NCBI RefSeq assembly: GCF_003574735.1
Contig: NZ_QORW01000020.1
Coordinates: 1-64,000, forward strand
Direction of reading: 5' to 3'
From: Dongia deserti
GTDB lineage: Bacteria; Pseudomonadota; Alphaproteobacteria; Dongiales; Dongiaceae
DNA length: 64,000 nt
Shown: in pieces, positions 6,218-14,132 of the stretch
Numbering within the stretch: the first letter of the stretch is position 1
Layout of the letters: every line of letters begins with the position of its first letter
Translations under genes and position numbers: made by a program
Notes under the pieces: model-generated
What the model saw: only the letters and a program-made list of their open reading frames with translations
Databases searched by the model: none
Told to the model about the DNA's origin: nothing

Positions 6218-7999
6218 TTACCGGGCCAGCAGCGGCACCTTTTGGCGCCGTACGGCGGTCGGTCCCAGGATCTGCGGCGTTTGATCGTACTCGAGCTCGG
6301 CGAGTTGCGCCCTGGTCTTGGCGACGAGCCGCTCGAAGCTGATTGACCGTTTGGCTGCGTTCTCGCGCCGCAGGATGTTGGCCAGCGAAAACGTGAAGGC
6401 GCCGTAGCTGACAGCGCCATGCCGGTACTCGTAGGACAACTGCTCCTCGCCGCAGGCCTCGATGATCAGCGGCAGATAGGGCCCGATCGGCTGCTTCCGC
6501 CTCCGCCCCTTCTTCAGCCGATCATACTCCCTGGCAGAGAGGCCGCGCAGCATGGCCGCCCGGCCCAGGCGCTTGGTCGCGCCGTTGTGGCCGAAATACT
6601 CGATGGCTGTTTCCTTCTGGCGCGTGAACGTCTCGTTGATCCGGTTGAAGTCCCGGCTCACCCACATCTGGCTCTTGATGTCCCATTTCAGTTCGCGGTG
6701 GCGGATATCGTCAGGCGGCGTCAATCCGCGCGGCCGATGGGCGCCATCCCGATGAATGCCACCGGAATGGCAGCAATCGAAAATCATGATCAGGCGGCAT
6801 TCATAGGGCAGTTGGCTATAGAGGCCGTATATCTGGTCGTCGGAAATCGCCTTCTCTGGCGTCCAGTCGAAATCCCAGGGTACCAGTACCTCGACCTGAT
6901 GGTCCGGCTCGAAGTCCTCGCCATATTGCGGAATCTTGGCGCCGTGACCGCTGTAGTAGAAGATGAGTTCGTCGCCCGGTTTCGGGTCGTCGAGCAGCCA
7001 TTTCAGGCGATCGAGAATGCCTTTGGCCGTCGCCCGCTCGTCAAGGCACGTCCGGATCGCTTCCGGCGGCACGCCGCATTCCTGCAGCACCGAGCTCATC
7101 GTGAAAACGTCATTGACGCAGCCTTCGAGACGATCGGGTTCGTTCGGATAGTTGTTGATGCCGATCAGCAGCGCTTTCTGCGTCTTGCGGCGGGGTGCCG
7201 GTGCGCCACGGGCCAATGTCCTCGGCATCGCTCCGATGACTCTCGCGCCTGTCGCTTCGGCGGAGATCGGCCGCCAAACGTTCGCGATCGTCGCCGGATG
7301 GCTGAGGTAGCGTTCGGCCGTGTGATCGGCGAAACCCGCGTCGTCGAACCGCGTATCCGTCTGACGGAAATTCGCCCCTTCCCATAGGCGGATCGGCGCC
7401 GTGAAGACGTCGTCCTCCTCATTATAGAGATGATGCCAGAAATCGACATCGAGCGGCTGGATACGGCCGTTGGTGATATTGCGTACGACAAAGGGGTTGC
7501 CGATCTGCGATCCCAGCGTGACGTATTTCGCGCGTTTCAGAACGTCGCGGATCTTGCCTTCCTGCGCATCGTCATGGCTGAAAGCGTCGTACGTGATCAA
7601 CGAGCCCAGGCTGTGCGCCAGAATGATATCGGGCTCGTTCTGGCGTACGGCATCCAGGATCCGTTGCCGGCTCGCGCGCTTGAAACCCTCCTCCTCGACC
7701 CAAGCGACGACGTAGCCGGCCGTCCACTGGATCTTGTCTGCGACGTCGGTGAGAACACCGCGCTTGCGGCGACTGATCGATGCAACCCCGCTGGCCGTCA
7801 GCTTCCAGAATGCCCGGGCACATTTCCAGGCTGTCAGCTTCGTCCTCTCGAAAATGTCGTCATAGGTGACGTACTCGCACACGGGTACAACACCTCCCGG
7901 GAAACTCTGCTTAAGCGCCGCGGTCCACCTTTCCTTCCAGTCGGACGTGCGATGGTCGCCAAGACCATGAACTCCCAGAACCCTCAATGACTTTGGCAA
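6218..7999 (-). CDS. Alpha/beta-hydrolase fused to a caspase-like (C14) peptidase domain
   Basis: The 593-residue protein joins two putative effector domains. Residues about 1-250 look like an alpha/beta-hydrolase: VHGLGDH near the N-terminus, a nucleophile elbow AHSLGS with Ser about 130, and candidate Asp and His before residue 230. Residues about 270-593 are a caspase/metacaspase-like domain. It opens ALLIGINNYP and has YYSGHG with catalytic His about 352 and DCCHSGG with catalytic Cys about 410. Caspase-like proteins cleave after Arg/Lys and often act in stress-induced cell death or phage defence. I favour the TTG start at 7999 because a GGGAGG site lies just upstream; an ATG at 8158 would run through the shared promoter region. 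It stands alone, read toward the attachment scar 72 bases away. The substrate of either domain is unknown. Confidence 0.8.
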   Translation of the reverse strand: MPKSLRVLGVHGLGDHRTSDWKERWTAALKQSFPGGVVPVCEYVTYDDIFERTKLTAWKCARAFWKLTASGVASISRRKRGVLTDVADKIQWTAGYVVAWVEEEGFKRASRQRILDAVRQNEPDIILAHSLGSLITYDAFSHDDAQEGKIRDVLKRAKYVTLGSQIGNPFVVRNITNGRIQPLDVDFWHHLYNEEDDVFTAPIRLWEGANFRQTDTRFDDAGFADHTAERYLSHPATIANVWRPISAEATGARVIGAMPRTLARGAPAPRRKTQKALLIGINNYPNEPDRLEGCVNDVFTMSSVLQECGVPPEAIRTCLDERATAKGILDRLKWLLDDPKPGDELIFYYSGHGAKIPQYGEDFEPDHQVEVLVPWDFDWTPEKAISDDQIYGLYSQLPYECRLIMIFDCCHSGGIHRDGAHRPRGLTPPDDIRHRELKWDIKSQMWVSRDFNRINETFTRQKETAIEYFGHNGATKRLGRAAMLRGLSAREYDRLKKGRRRKQPIGPYLPLIIEACGEEQLSYEYRHGAVSYGAFTFSLANILRRENAAKRSISFERLVAKTRAQLAELEYDQTPQILGPTAVRRQKVPLLAR

Positions 8000-8168
8000 G
8001 CCACCCTCCCCCCGTTTTTCAGGTCGAGTAACTATATCGCAGGTTGCAAATCCCGGCGACAACAAACGCGTTTCTCCCACTGCGAAGACACCGGGCGCAC
8101 GCCGCAGCCGGAGGAACGCGGCGACGAATGGGCCAAATTTTTGATTTGGCGGGCCCAACGCGAGCGCC

Positions 8169-8197
8169 TTGACAAACCGCCCCGCGCGCTATATTTA
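8169..8197 (+). promoter_or_regulatory. Sigma-70-type promoter with ArsR-type operator
   Basis: TTGACA at 8169-8174 and TATTTA at 8192-8197 are 17 bases apart and precede the arsR-like gene by about 35 bases. The AT-rich overlap (TTTAACCACATAGTTATTTA and a later TGGTTTA) forms an imperfect palindrome. This suggests autorepression by the ArsR-family protein. Confidence 0.55.
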
Positions 8198-8232
8198 ACC
8201 ACATAGTTATTTAACTTGATGGTTTATCACGG

Positions 8233-8589
8233 ATGACCCCAGACCGCCTCAGCGCCACCTTCTCCGCCCTCGCCGATCCGACGCGGCGCGCGATCCTGGC
8301 GCGGCTCACTTTGGGTGAGGCTTCGGTCAACGAATTGGCGGAACCATTCGACATGAGCCTCCCCGCCGTCTCCAAGCATCTGAAGGTGCTGGAACGTGCA
8401 GGGCTCATTGCGCGCGGGCGCGCGGCGCAGTGGCGGCCGTGCACGCTGCAGGCTGGTCCTTTGAAGGACATCGCCGATTGGGTCGAACAGTACCGCCGCT
8501 TCTGGGAGCAGAGCTTCGATCGCTTGGACGACTATTTGAAGGAACTTCAAGGCAAGGGAAAGAAACATGGCCCCAAAAAGCAACCCTGA
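8233..8589 (+). CDS. ArsR-family transcriptional regulator
   Basis: The 118-residue winged-helix protein has LADPTRRAILARL for the first helices, VNELAEPFDMSLPAVSKHLKVL for the helix-turn-helix and a wing ending RGRAAQWRPC. It lacks the CxC metal site of classical ArsR. It belongs to the subgroup that sits upstream of SRPBCC/AHSA1 genes, where the inducer is probably an organic or stress signal rather than a metal. Its last codons overlap the next gene by 23 bases, so the two are cotranslated. It likely represses its own operon through the palindrome at the promoter. Confidence 0.88.
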   Translation: MTPDRLSATFSALADPTRRAILARLTLGEASVNELAEPFDMSLPAVSKHLKVLERAGLIARGRAAQWRPCTLQAGPLKDIADWVEQYRRFWEQSFDRLDDYLKELQGKGKKHGPKKQP

Positions 8590-9043
8590 GACCGATCGCG
8601 AGATCGAGGAACGCACGCTCGTCCTCTCGCGCGTGTTCGATGCGCCGCGTACTCTCGTCTTCAAAGTGTGGACGCAGCCGGAGCATCTCGCGCGCTGGTG
8701 GGGCCCGCGCGGCTACAGCTTGATCACCTACAAAGCCGATGTGCGTGCCGGCGGCACGTACCGGTTCGGCACGCGCTCGCCGGAGAATACCGAGCATTGG
8801 GCGCACGGCACCTATCAGGAGGTGACGCCGCCCGAGCGGCTGGTCTTCACCCATGCCTGGGAACATCCCGACGGCTCGCCCAAGCACGAGACCGTCGTGA
8901 CGCTGAGCTTCGCAGAGCAGGGCGAAAAGACCAAGCTGACGCTCAAGCAGACCCTGTTCGAATCCGTCACAGCCCGCGACCTGCATCACGGCGGCTGGAG
9001 CAGCACGCTCGATTTGCTCGAAGAATACCTCGCTACACTCTGA
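8567..9043 (+). CDS. SRPBCC (AHSA1-like) family protein, copy 1
   Basis: The 158-residue START/Bet v1-like fold protein has the family opening VFDAPRTLVFKVWTQPEHLARWWGP and a long C-terminal helix. Members bind hydrophobic ligands; those in ArsR-linked operons have no settled function. Nearest relative in the window is the copy at 10159-10629 (DAPRALVFRAWSAPEH). It overlaps the arsR-like gene by 23 bases and is followed by a DUF899 gene, the same pair type repeated later in the operon. Confidence 0.86.
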   Translation: MAPKSNPETDREIEERTLVLSRVFDAPRTLVFKVWTQPEHLARWWGPRGYSLITYKADVRAGGTYRFGTRSPENTEHWAHGTYQEVTPPERLVFTHAWEHPDGSPKHETVVTLSFAEQGEKTKLTLKQTLFESVTARDLHHGGWSSTLDLLEEYLATL

Positions 9044-9056
9044 CAGGAGACAGACC

Positions 9057-9842
9057 ATGCAGCACCGCATCGTTTCCCGCGACCAGTGGCTTCAGGAGCG
9101 CACGGCTTTTCTGGCCAAGGAAAAGGAACTGACCAAGCTGCGCGACCGCCTGAGCGAAGAGCGCCGCGCGCTGCCGTGGGTCAAGGTCGAGAAGAGCTAT
9201 GTGTTCGACACGCCGGACGGAAAGAAGACCCTGGCGGACCTGTTCGACGGCCGCAGCCAGCTCATCATCAAGCACTTCATGCTGGCGCCTGGCCAGAAGG
9301 AAGGCTGCGTCGGCTGCTCCTTCGAATCCGATCACGCCCAAGCCGCGCTGGTGCATCTCGAGAACCACGACGTCTCTTATGTCGCCGTAGCACGCGCACC
9401 GCTCGCCGAGATCGAGGCCTTCCAGAAGCGCATGGGGTGGAGCTTCCGCTGGGTTTCCTCGTTCGGCAGCGACTTCAACTACGACTTCAACGTTTCCTTC
9501 ACCCCGTCACAGCTGGCCAACGGCACGGCCTTCTACAATTACCGCGCCGGGCCGGTGCCGCTCGAGGATTTGTCGGGCCTCAGCGTGTTCTACAAGGACG
9601 AGAAAGGCTCGATCTATCACACCTACTCGACCTTTGGCCGTGGCGCGGAGGAACGGCTGGGCACCTACGTCTTCCTGGACATCACGCCGAACGGCCGCAA
9701 CGAAACCGGCCCCAGCCATACGCTCGCCGATTGGGTCCGCCATCACGATCGCTATGGCGCGCCCGGCCACGTGAGCGCCGTCGGCCGCTGGGTTCCGGCG
9801 GAACAAGGTGCGGCTTGCTGCCATGGCAACGCCGCGGAATAG
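9057..9842 (+). CDS. DUF899 thioredoxin-like protein, copy 1
   Basis: The 261-residue protein has the DUF899 pattern: a long N-terminal helix (RDQWLQERTAFLAKEKELTK), LPWVKVEKSYVFD, then EGCVGCSF with a CxxC in a thioredoxin-like context. Later segments are FRWVSSFGSDFNYDF and GSIYHTYSTFGRG. Members resemble peroxiredoxin/thioredoxin folds, but the reaction is not established. About 60 percent of the residues look shared with the copy at 11708-12439. An extra Cys/His-containing tail (GAACCHGNAAE) is absent from copy 2. Confidence 0.85.
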   Translation: MQHRIVSRDQWLQERTAFLAKEKELTKLRDRLSEERRALPWVKVEKSYVFDTPDGKKTLADLFDGRSQLIIKHFMLAPGQKEGCVGCSFESDHAQAALVHLENHDVSYVAVARAPLAEIEAFQKRMGWSFRWVSSFGSDFNYDFNVSFTPSQLANGTAFYNYRAGPVPLEDLSGLSVFYKDEKGSIYHTYSTFGRGAEERLGTYVFLDITPNGRNETGPSHTLADWVRHHDRYGAPGHVSAVGRWVPAEQGAACCHGNAAE

Positions 9843-9868
9843 ACACCTCTCACGGTGGAGGGGCGATC

Positions 9869-10156
9869 ATGCTCTGCTGTGCAGTGGGTGTCGCGGCGGT
9901 CGCGACCGGAGCGATTGGATGGAGACGATTCCGACGTTTCTTTCCGGAGCGTCTGAATGCACAATCGCTCCTGGCCGCGGCTGTTACAGCGACGATCGTA
10001 CTATCGATCACAGCCTTGACGGTGGAGCATTTTTCGCACCACGCCGCCTATGCCAGCGACAGCACGGCATTGCTGCGCGATCTCGGCTCCCTGCCCCTCT
10101 GCCGCAGCGGCACGCCGGCCGATCGCATCACGGATCTTGCGAGTATTGAGGAGTAG
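9869..10156 (+). CDS. Small membrane protein (95 aa)
   Basis: No family recognised. The gene follows a clear ribosome-binding site (GGTGGAGGGG, spacing about 5) and ends two bases before the next start, so it fits the operon well. The product has a hydrophobic N-terminus (LCCAVGVAAVATGAIGW), then a second membrane segment (LLAAAVTATIVLSITALTV) and a His-rich tail (VEHFSHHAAY). It could be an inner-membrane partner of the redox-like proteins around it; that is speculation. Codon-position bias is not distinctive, so confidence is moderate. Confidence 0.5.
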   Translation: MLCCAVGVAAVATGAIGWRRFRRFFPERLNAQSLLAAAVTATIVLSITALTVEHFSHHAAYASDSTALLRDLGSLPLCRSGTPADRITDLASIEE

Positions 10157-10158
10157 TC

Positions 10159-10629
10159 ATGGCTGCGACAGCGAATGCCACCCGTGAAATGGCTCAGCAC
10201 GAGCTCGTCATCACCCGCACCTTCGACGCGCCGCGCGCGCTGGTCTTCAGGGCCTGGAGCGCACCGGAACATATGGTTCGCTGGCTCGGACCCAAGAACT
10301 TCTCGGTGCCATCCTGCACCATGGACTTCCGCCCGGGCGGCGCCTACCGCGCCTGCATCTGCTCGCCTGACGGCAACGAATACTGGATGCGCGGCATCTA
10401 TCGCGAGATCGTCGAGCCGGAACGGCTCATGTTCACCTTCTCCTGGGAGGAGGAAGGCGAACGCGGGCGCGAGAACCTCGTCACCGTGACCTTTGCCGAC
10501 CAGGGCAACAAAACACGCATGACATTCCGCCAGGCCTTCTTCGAAACTGTCGAAACGCGCGACTCCCACAACGAGGGCTGGAGCGAGTGCTTCGATCGCC
10601 TGGCGCAATTCCTCGCTGGCGAGCGTTGA
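10159..10629 (+). CDS. SRPBCC (AHSA1-like) family protein, copy 2
   Basis: The 156-residue AHSA1-type protein opens ELVITRTFDAPRALVFRAW, followed by WLGPKNFSVP and a middle strand region ending in TVTFADQGNKTRMTFRQ. It is a clear paralogue of the first SRPBCC gene of the operon. It begins 2 bases after the small membrane protein and is followed by a GST gene at 15 bases. Ligand unknown. Confidence 0.86.
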   Translation: MAATANATREMAQHELVITRTFDAPRALVFRAWSAPEHMVRWLGPKNFSVPSCTMDFRPGGAYRACICSPDGNEYWMRGIYREIVEPERLMFTFSWEEEGERGRENLVTVTFADQGNKTRMTFRQAFFETVETRDSHNEGWSECFDRLAQFLAGER

Positions 10630-10644
10630 GACTAGGAGGTAACC

Positions 10645-11295
10645 ATGAGGATCCAGGTAAGCGCGTTCCGCTGGGTGCCGCCTTTCGCTCGCGGCTACGT
10701 GCGTGATCTGCGCGTGCGCTGGGCACTCGAGGAAGCCGGCCTTCCCTACGAGGCGGTGCTGATCGACGGGCAGGTGCAGGGCTTCCCCGACTATCGCCAC
10801 TGGCAGCCCTTCGGCCAGGTCCCCGCCTATCGCGCCGACGGCGTCGAGATGTTCGAATCCGGCGCAATTGTCCTGCACATCGCGGCTCGATCGGAGGCAC
10901 TGGCGCCGAAGGATCCGGCCGGCTGGGCCCGCGTGATGACGTGGGTATTCGCAGCGCTCAACTCGGTCGAGCCGCACGTGCAGGGCCTGGCGCAGATCGA
11001 CATCTTCCACGCCGGCGAAGCCTGGACCACGGAGCGCCGTCCGCAGGTCGTCGGCATGATCGAGAAGCGGCTCGCGGCGCTGTCCACGTGGCTTGAGGGG
11101 CGCGACTATCTCGAGCACCGCTTCACCGCAGGCGACCTGATGATGACGACCGTGCTGCGCGCGATCAAAGACGACGCGATCCTCGCGCGCTTCCCGGTGC
11201 TGGACGATTATCGGCGCCGATGCGAATCCCGCCCCCCTTTCCGCCGCGCGCTCGACGCCCAACTGCGCGACTTCCAGGAGGCTATGTCATCATGA
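10645..11295 (+). CDS. Glutathione S-transferase family protein
   Basis: Cytoplasmic GST-like protein of 216 residues, close to the usual 200-220. The N-terminal thioredoxin-fold half has RDLRVRWALEEAGLPYEAV, the loop QPFGQVPAYR with the cis-Pro, and FESGAIVLHIA, which contacts glutathione. The all-helical C-terminal half has YLEHRFTAGDLMMTTVLRAI, the usual GST C-domain motif with its Asp. The start follows AGGAGG. It overlaps the next gene as ATGA and probably detoxifies or conjugates an electrophile in this stress-type operon. Confidence 0.88.
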   Translation: MRIQVSAFRWVPPFARGYVRDLRVRWALEEAGLPYEAVLIDGQVQGFPDYRHWQPFGQVPAYRADGVEMFESGAIVLHIAARSEALAPKDPAGWARVMTWVFAALNSVEPHVQGLAQIDIFHAGEAWTTERRPQVVGMIEKRLAALSTWLEGRDYLEHRFTAGDLMMTTVLRAIKDDAILARFPVLDDYRRRCESRPPFRRALDAQLRDFQEAMSS

Positions 11296-11696
11296 TGAAG
11301 ACCTATCACGGCAGCTGCCATTGCGGGGCGGTCCGCTTCGAATGCGACCTCGACCTCGCCAAAGGCACCAGCAAGTGCAATTGCTCGGCTTGTGCCAAGG
11401 GCCGCTTCTGGAAGGCGATCGTGATGGCGGATTCATTTCGCCTCAAGCAGGGCGCGGAGGCCCTGGCGGACTATCAATTTGGCCGGCACGTCATCCATCA
11501 CCAGTTCTGCAGGACCTGCGGCATCAAGCCCTTCGGCCACGCCAACGTGCAGGAGTTGGGTGGCGAATTCTATGCCGTGAACGTGGCCTGCCTGGATGAT
11601 GTCACACCCGAGGAACTGGCCGCCGCGCCTGTGCAGTATGAAGACGGCCGGAATGATCGCTGGGATGCAGCGCCTGCCGTGACACGTCATTTGTGA
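11292..11696 (+). CDS. GFA (glutathione-dependent formaldehyde-activating) family protein
   Basis: The 134-residue Mss4-like zinc protein has Cys clusters SCHCGAVRF, CNCSAC and CRTCG that bind two zinc ions in this family. Family members include glutathione-dependent formaldehyde-activating enzyme (Gfa), but most are uncharacterised. The ATG overlaps the GST stop codon (ATGA at 11292-11295), an informative link with a glutathione enzyme. An upstream in-frame start inside the GST gene is rejected because AGGAGG serves the ATG used here. Confidence 0.88.
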   Translation: MMKTYHGSCHCGAVRFECDLDLAKGTSKCNCSACAKGRFWKAIVMADSFRLKQGAEALADYQFGRHVIHHQFCRTCGIKPFGHANVQELGGEFYAVNVACLDDVTPEELAAAPVQYEDGRNDRWDAAPAVTRHL

Positions 11697-11707
11697 GGAG
11701 GAGCGAA

Positions 11708-12439
11708 ATGCAGCGTCCCGTCGTCTCCCGCGATGAATGGATCACTGCCCGCAAAGCCCTGCTGCTCAAGGAGAAGCAGCTCACGCGCCAGCGTGACCAA
11801 TTGGCTGCCGAGCGGCGCAAGCTGCCCTGGGTGAAGGTCGACAAGGCCTACGTCTTCGATGGCTCCAACGGCAAGGAAACGCTTGCTGATCTGTTCGATG
11901 GCCGCAGCCAGCTCGTTATCCAGCACTTCATGTTCGGCCCCGATTGGGAAGAAGGTTGCGTCGGCTGCTCTTTCGGCGCGGACCATGTCGACAGCGCGCG
12001 GCAGCATTTCGAGCATCGCGACCTTTCCTTCGCGGCGGTATCCCGCACGTCGGTTGCGAAGATCGAATCGTTCAAACGCCGGATGGGTTGGCGATTCAAA
12101 TGGGTCTCGTCGTTCGACAGCGACTTCAACTACGACTTCGGCGTCTCCTTTACCAGGGAACAGCTTGCAGGGGGCGAGGTCGTCTACAACTACGGGCCGA
12201 TCGAAAGCCAGATGGAAGATCTGTCCGGCATCAGCCTGTTCTACAAGGACGAGACCGGCTCCATCTTCCACACCTATTCGACCTATGCCCGCGGCGACGA
12301 GCTGCTGAGCACGGCCTACGCCTATCTCGACCTCGCTCCCAAAGGCCGTGACGAGGAAGGCCTGCCCTTCCCCTCCGCCTGGTGGCGGCACCACGACAAG
12401 TATGAGGATGAGGGTCTCAAGGCAAAGAAGATCGGCTAA
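11708..12439 (+). CDS. DUF899 thioredoxin-like protein, copy 2
   Basis: The 243-residue paralogue of the DUF899 protein earlier in this operon shares the opening (VVSRDEWITARKALLLKEKQ), LPWVKVDKAYVFD, the CxxC in EGCVGCSF, FKWVSSFDSDFNYDFG and GSIFHTYSTYARG. It starts 11 bases after the GFA gene behind a GAGGAGGAG site and closes the operon. No terminator is evident in the 22 bases before the convergent phosphatase gene. Confidence 0.86.
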   Translation: MQRPVVSRDEWITARKALLLKEKQLTRQRDQLAAERRKLPWVKVDKAYVFDGSNGKETLADLFDGRSQLVIQHFMFGPDWEEGCVGCSFGADHVDSARQHFEHRDLSFAAVSRTSVAKIESFKRRMGWRFKWVSSFDSDFNYDFGVSFTREQLAGGEVVYNYGPIESQMEDLSGISLFYKDETGSIFHTYSTYARGDELLSTAYAYLDLAPKGRDEEGLPFPSAWWRHHDKYEDEGLKAKKIG

Positions 12440-12461
12440 CAGAAGCGATCTTTGCTGACAC

Positions 12462-13013
12462 TCATCGCTCCGCCGAGCGCGCGCGATGTGCCATGAGCGA
12501 CAAATAGTGCTCCTGCTCGAACGACTGGATCGAGCCGGGGCGGGCCCCCCTCACCTGCTGGATCGCATCGCGGGCGCTGAAGCCATACTGCATGAGGATG
12601 AGCGACGCGACTGTTCCGGTCCGCCCGAGGCCGGCGTAGCAATGGATGAAGACGCGTCCGCCCTCCTGCAGCCTCCGGTCCAGGCGCGGCCAGAGATCGA
12701 CCCAGGCAGTCTCGAACCGATGGTCGGGCGCCATCATGTCGCAGATCGGCAGATGCAGCCATTCGACGCTGTGCTCGGCCAACGCCTCCGCTAGCAGATG
12801 CACAGGCGCGCCCGCTTCGGTCAGCTCATGCTCCTCCATCAGCGAGAGCATCGCGTGCGGCTTCCATTCCGCGATCGCCTTGAGGTCGTCCCTGAGGCTC
12901 TCGGGTGCGCGCACCAGTCCCAGCGGTGAGAGCCTCAGCCTATGGCCGGGGCAGCAGCCGAGGCCGAGGCGCCCGCCGTTTGGGAGTTTCAGTTCGTTGA
13001 ATGTGTAGTCCAT
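12462..13013 (-). CDS. Dual-specificity / tyrosine phosphatase-like protein
   Basis: Cysteine-based phosphatase of 183 residues with the P-loop HCYAGLGRTG (Cys125, Arg131). A candidate general-acid Asp lies in LPICDMMAPD about 30 residues before it. Typical of cyclin-dependent kinase inhibitor-type and prokaryotic dual-specificity phosphatases, with an Arg/Ser-rich tail. It is read convergently with the ArsR-led operon and starts just after a terminator, so it is probably monocistronic. Protein or small-molecule substrate cannot be predicted. Confidence 0.85.
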   Translation of the reverse strand: MDYTFNELKLPNGGRLGLGCCPGHRLRLSPLGLVRAPESLRDDLKAIAEWKPHAMLSLMEEHELTEAGAPVHLLAEALAEHSVEWLHLPICDMMAPDHRFETAWVDLWPRLDRRLQEGGRVFIHCYAGLGRTGTVASLILMQYGFSARDAIQQVRGARPGSIQSFEQEHYLSLMAHRARSAER

Positions 13014-13043
13014 GGCCGTATCATAGCACTTCGCGCCGAAAGA

Positions 13044-13070
13044 AAACCCCGGCCGCGAGAGCCGGGGTTT
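13044..13070 (-). terminator. Intrinsic terminator after the NMT1-like transporter operon
   Basis: Perfect 10-bp stem (aaaccccggc / gccggggttt) with a 7-base loop, followed on the minus strand by TTTTCTTTC. It lies just past the stop of the substrate-binding protein gene and ends the leftward pyrimidine transcripts. Confidence 0.85.
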
Positions 13071-13098
13071 CCGTCCTGATCTTCCGCCGGCGGCAGCT

Positions 13099-14109
13099 TT
13101 ACATCGCCAACGCTTTCTCGATCACCACATGGGTCCAGGCGCCTTCCGGCTTCTTGCTGATGACGGGGTCGGAGCCGCCACCCATCAGCGTGTCGACGGT
13201 GCGGTTGTAGGCCGCCTCGTCCAGGTAGCCTGTCCCCTTTGGGTTCTCGCCGACCAGCTTGGCGATCTCTCCCATCATGCGCTTCTGGTGCTTCTCAGTC
13301 TGCGCGCCGGTCTCGTCATTCTCCAGCGTGATCATCGCCGCCTCGTCCGGGTTGGCGACCGCATAATCCCAGCCCTTCATCGAGGCCTTCACGAATTTGG
13401 CCAGCCTCTCGACCATCGCCGGATCCTGCAGGCTCTTCTCAAGCGTGTAGAGCCCATCCTCGAGCGTCGCCACGCCCTGATCCTCGTACTTGAAGGTGGT
13501 CAACTGGTCCGGCTTCATGCCGGCATCGATCACCTGCCAGTATTCGTTATAGGTCATGGTGGAGATGCAATCGGCCTGCTTCTGCAGCAGCGGGTCGACA
13601 TTGAAGCCCTGCTTAAGCACCTTCACGCCGCCGGCGCTGCCATCGGTCTTGAGGCCCAGCTTGGCCATCCAGTTGAGGAACGGATATTCGTTGCCGCCAA
13701 ACCAGACACCGAGCGTCTTGCCGGCGAACTTGTCTGGCGAGGTGACGCCGCTGTCATTGCGGCAGGTCAGCATCATGCCGGACTTCTGAAACACCTGGGC
13801 GATGTTGACCAGCGGCACGCCCTTCTCGCGCGTCGCCAGCGCCGAGGGCATCCAGTCCACCACCACGTCGGCGCCGCCGCCGGCGATGACCTGGCTGGGG
13901 TTGATGTCCGGTCCACCCGGCTTGATCGTCACGTCCAGCCCGACTTCGTCATAGAAGCCTTTGTCCTTCGCCACGAAATAGCCGGCGAACTGGGCCTGTG
14001 TCACCCATTTCAATTGCAAGGTCAGCTTCTCGGCCGCCTCCGCCGCGCCCGCTGACAACGCCACTAACGCCGCCGCTGCAACTGCGCCCCTCCAAGTTCT
14101 CGCACGCAT
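13099..14109 (-). CDS. NMT1/SsuA-like ABC transporter substrate-binding protein
   Basis: Periplasmic binding protein of 336 residues with a Sec signal peptide (hydrophobic AVAAAALVALSAGAAEA, cleavage before EKLTLQLKW). The body is NMT1/THI5-like, with the LQLKWVTQAQFAGYFVAKDKG opening of pyrimidine/thiamin-precursor and taurine binders. It is the last gene of the set amidohydrolase-ATPase-permease-permease-SBP. Sitting behind an N-carbamoyl-beta-alanine amidohydrolase and under a RutR-like operator, it most likely imports a pyrimidine or a breakdown intermediate. Ligand identity is inference. Confidence 0.87.
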   Translation of the reverse strand: MRARTWRGAVAAAALVALSAGAAEAAEKLTLQLKWVTQAQFAGYFVAKDKGFYDEVGLDVTIKPGGPDINPSQVIAGGGADVVVDWMPSALATREKGVPLVNIAQVFQKSGMMLTCRNDSGVTSPDKFAGKTLGVWFGGNEYPFLNWMAKLGLKTDGSAGGVKVLKQGFNVDPLLQKQADCISTMTYNEYWQVIDAGMKPDQLTTFKYEDQGVATLEDGLYTLEKSLQDPAMVERLAKFVKASMKGWDYAVANPDEAAMITLENDETGAQTEKHQKRMMGEIAKLVGENPKGTGYLDEAAYNRTVDTLMGGGSDPVISKKPEGAWTHVVIEKALAM

Positions 14110-14132
14110 CGTCTGCCTCCTTGTTTATGCGT

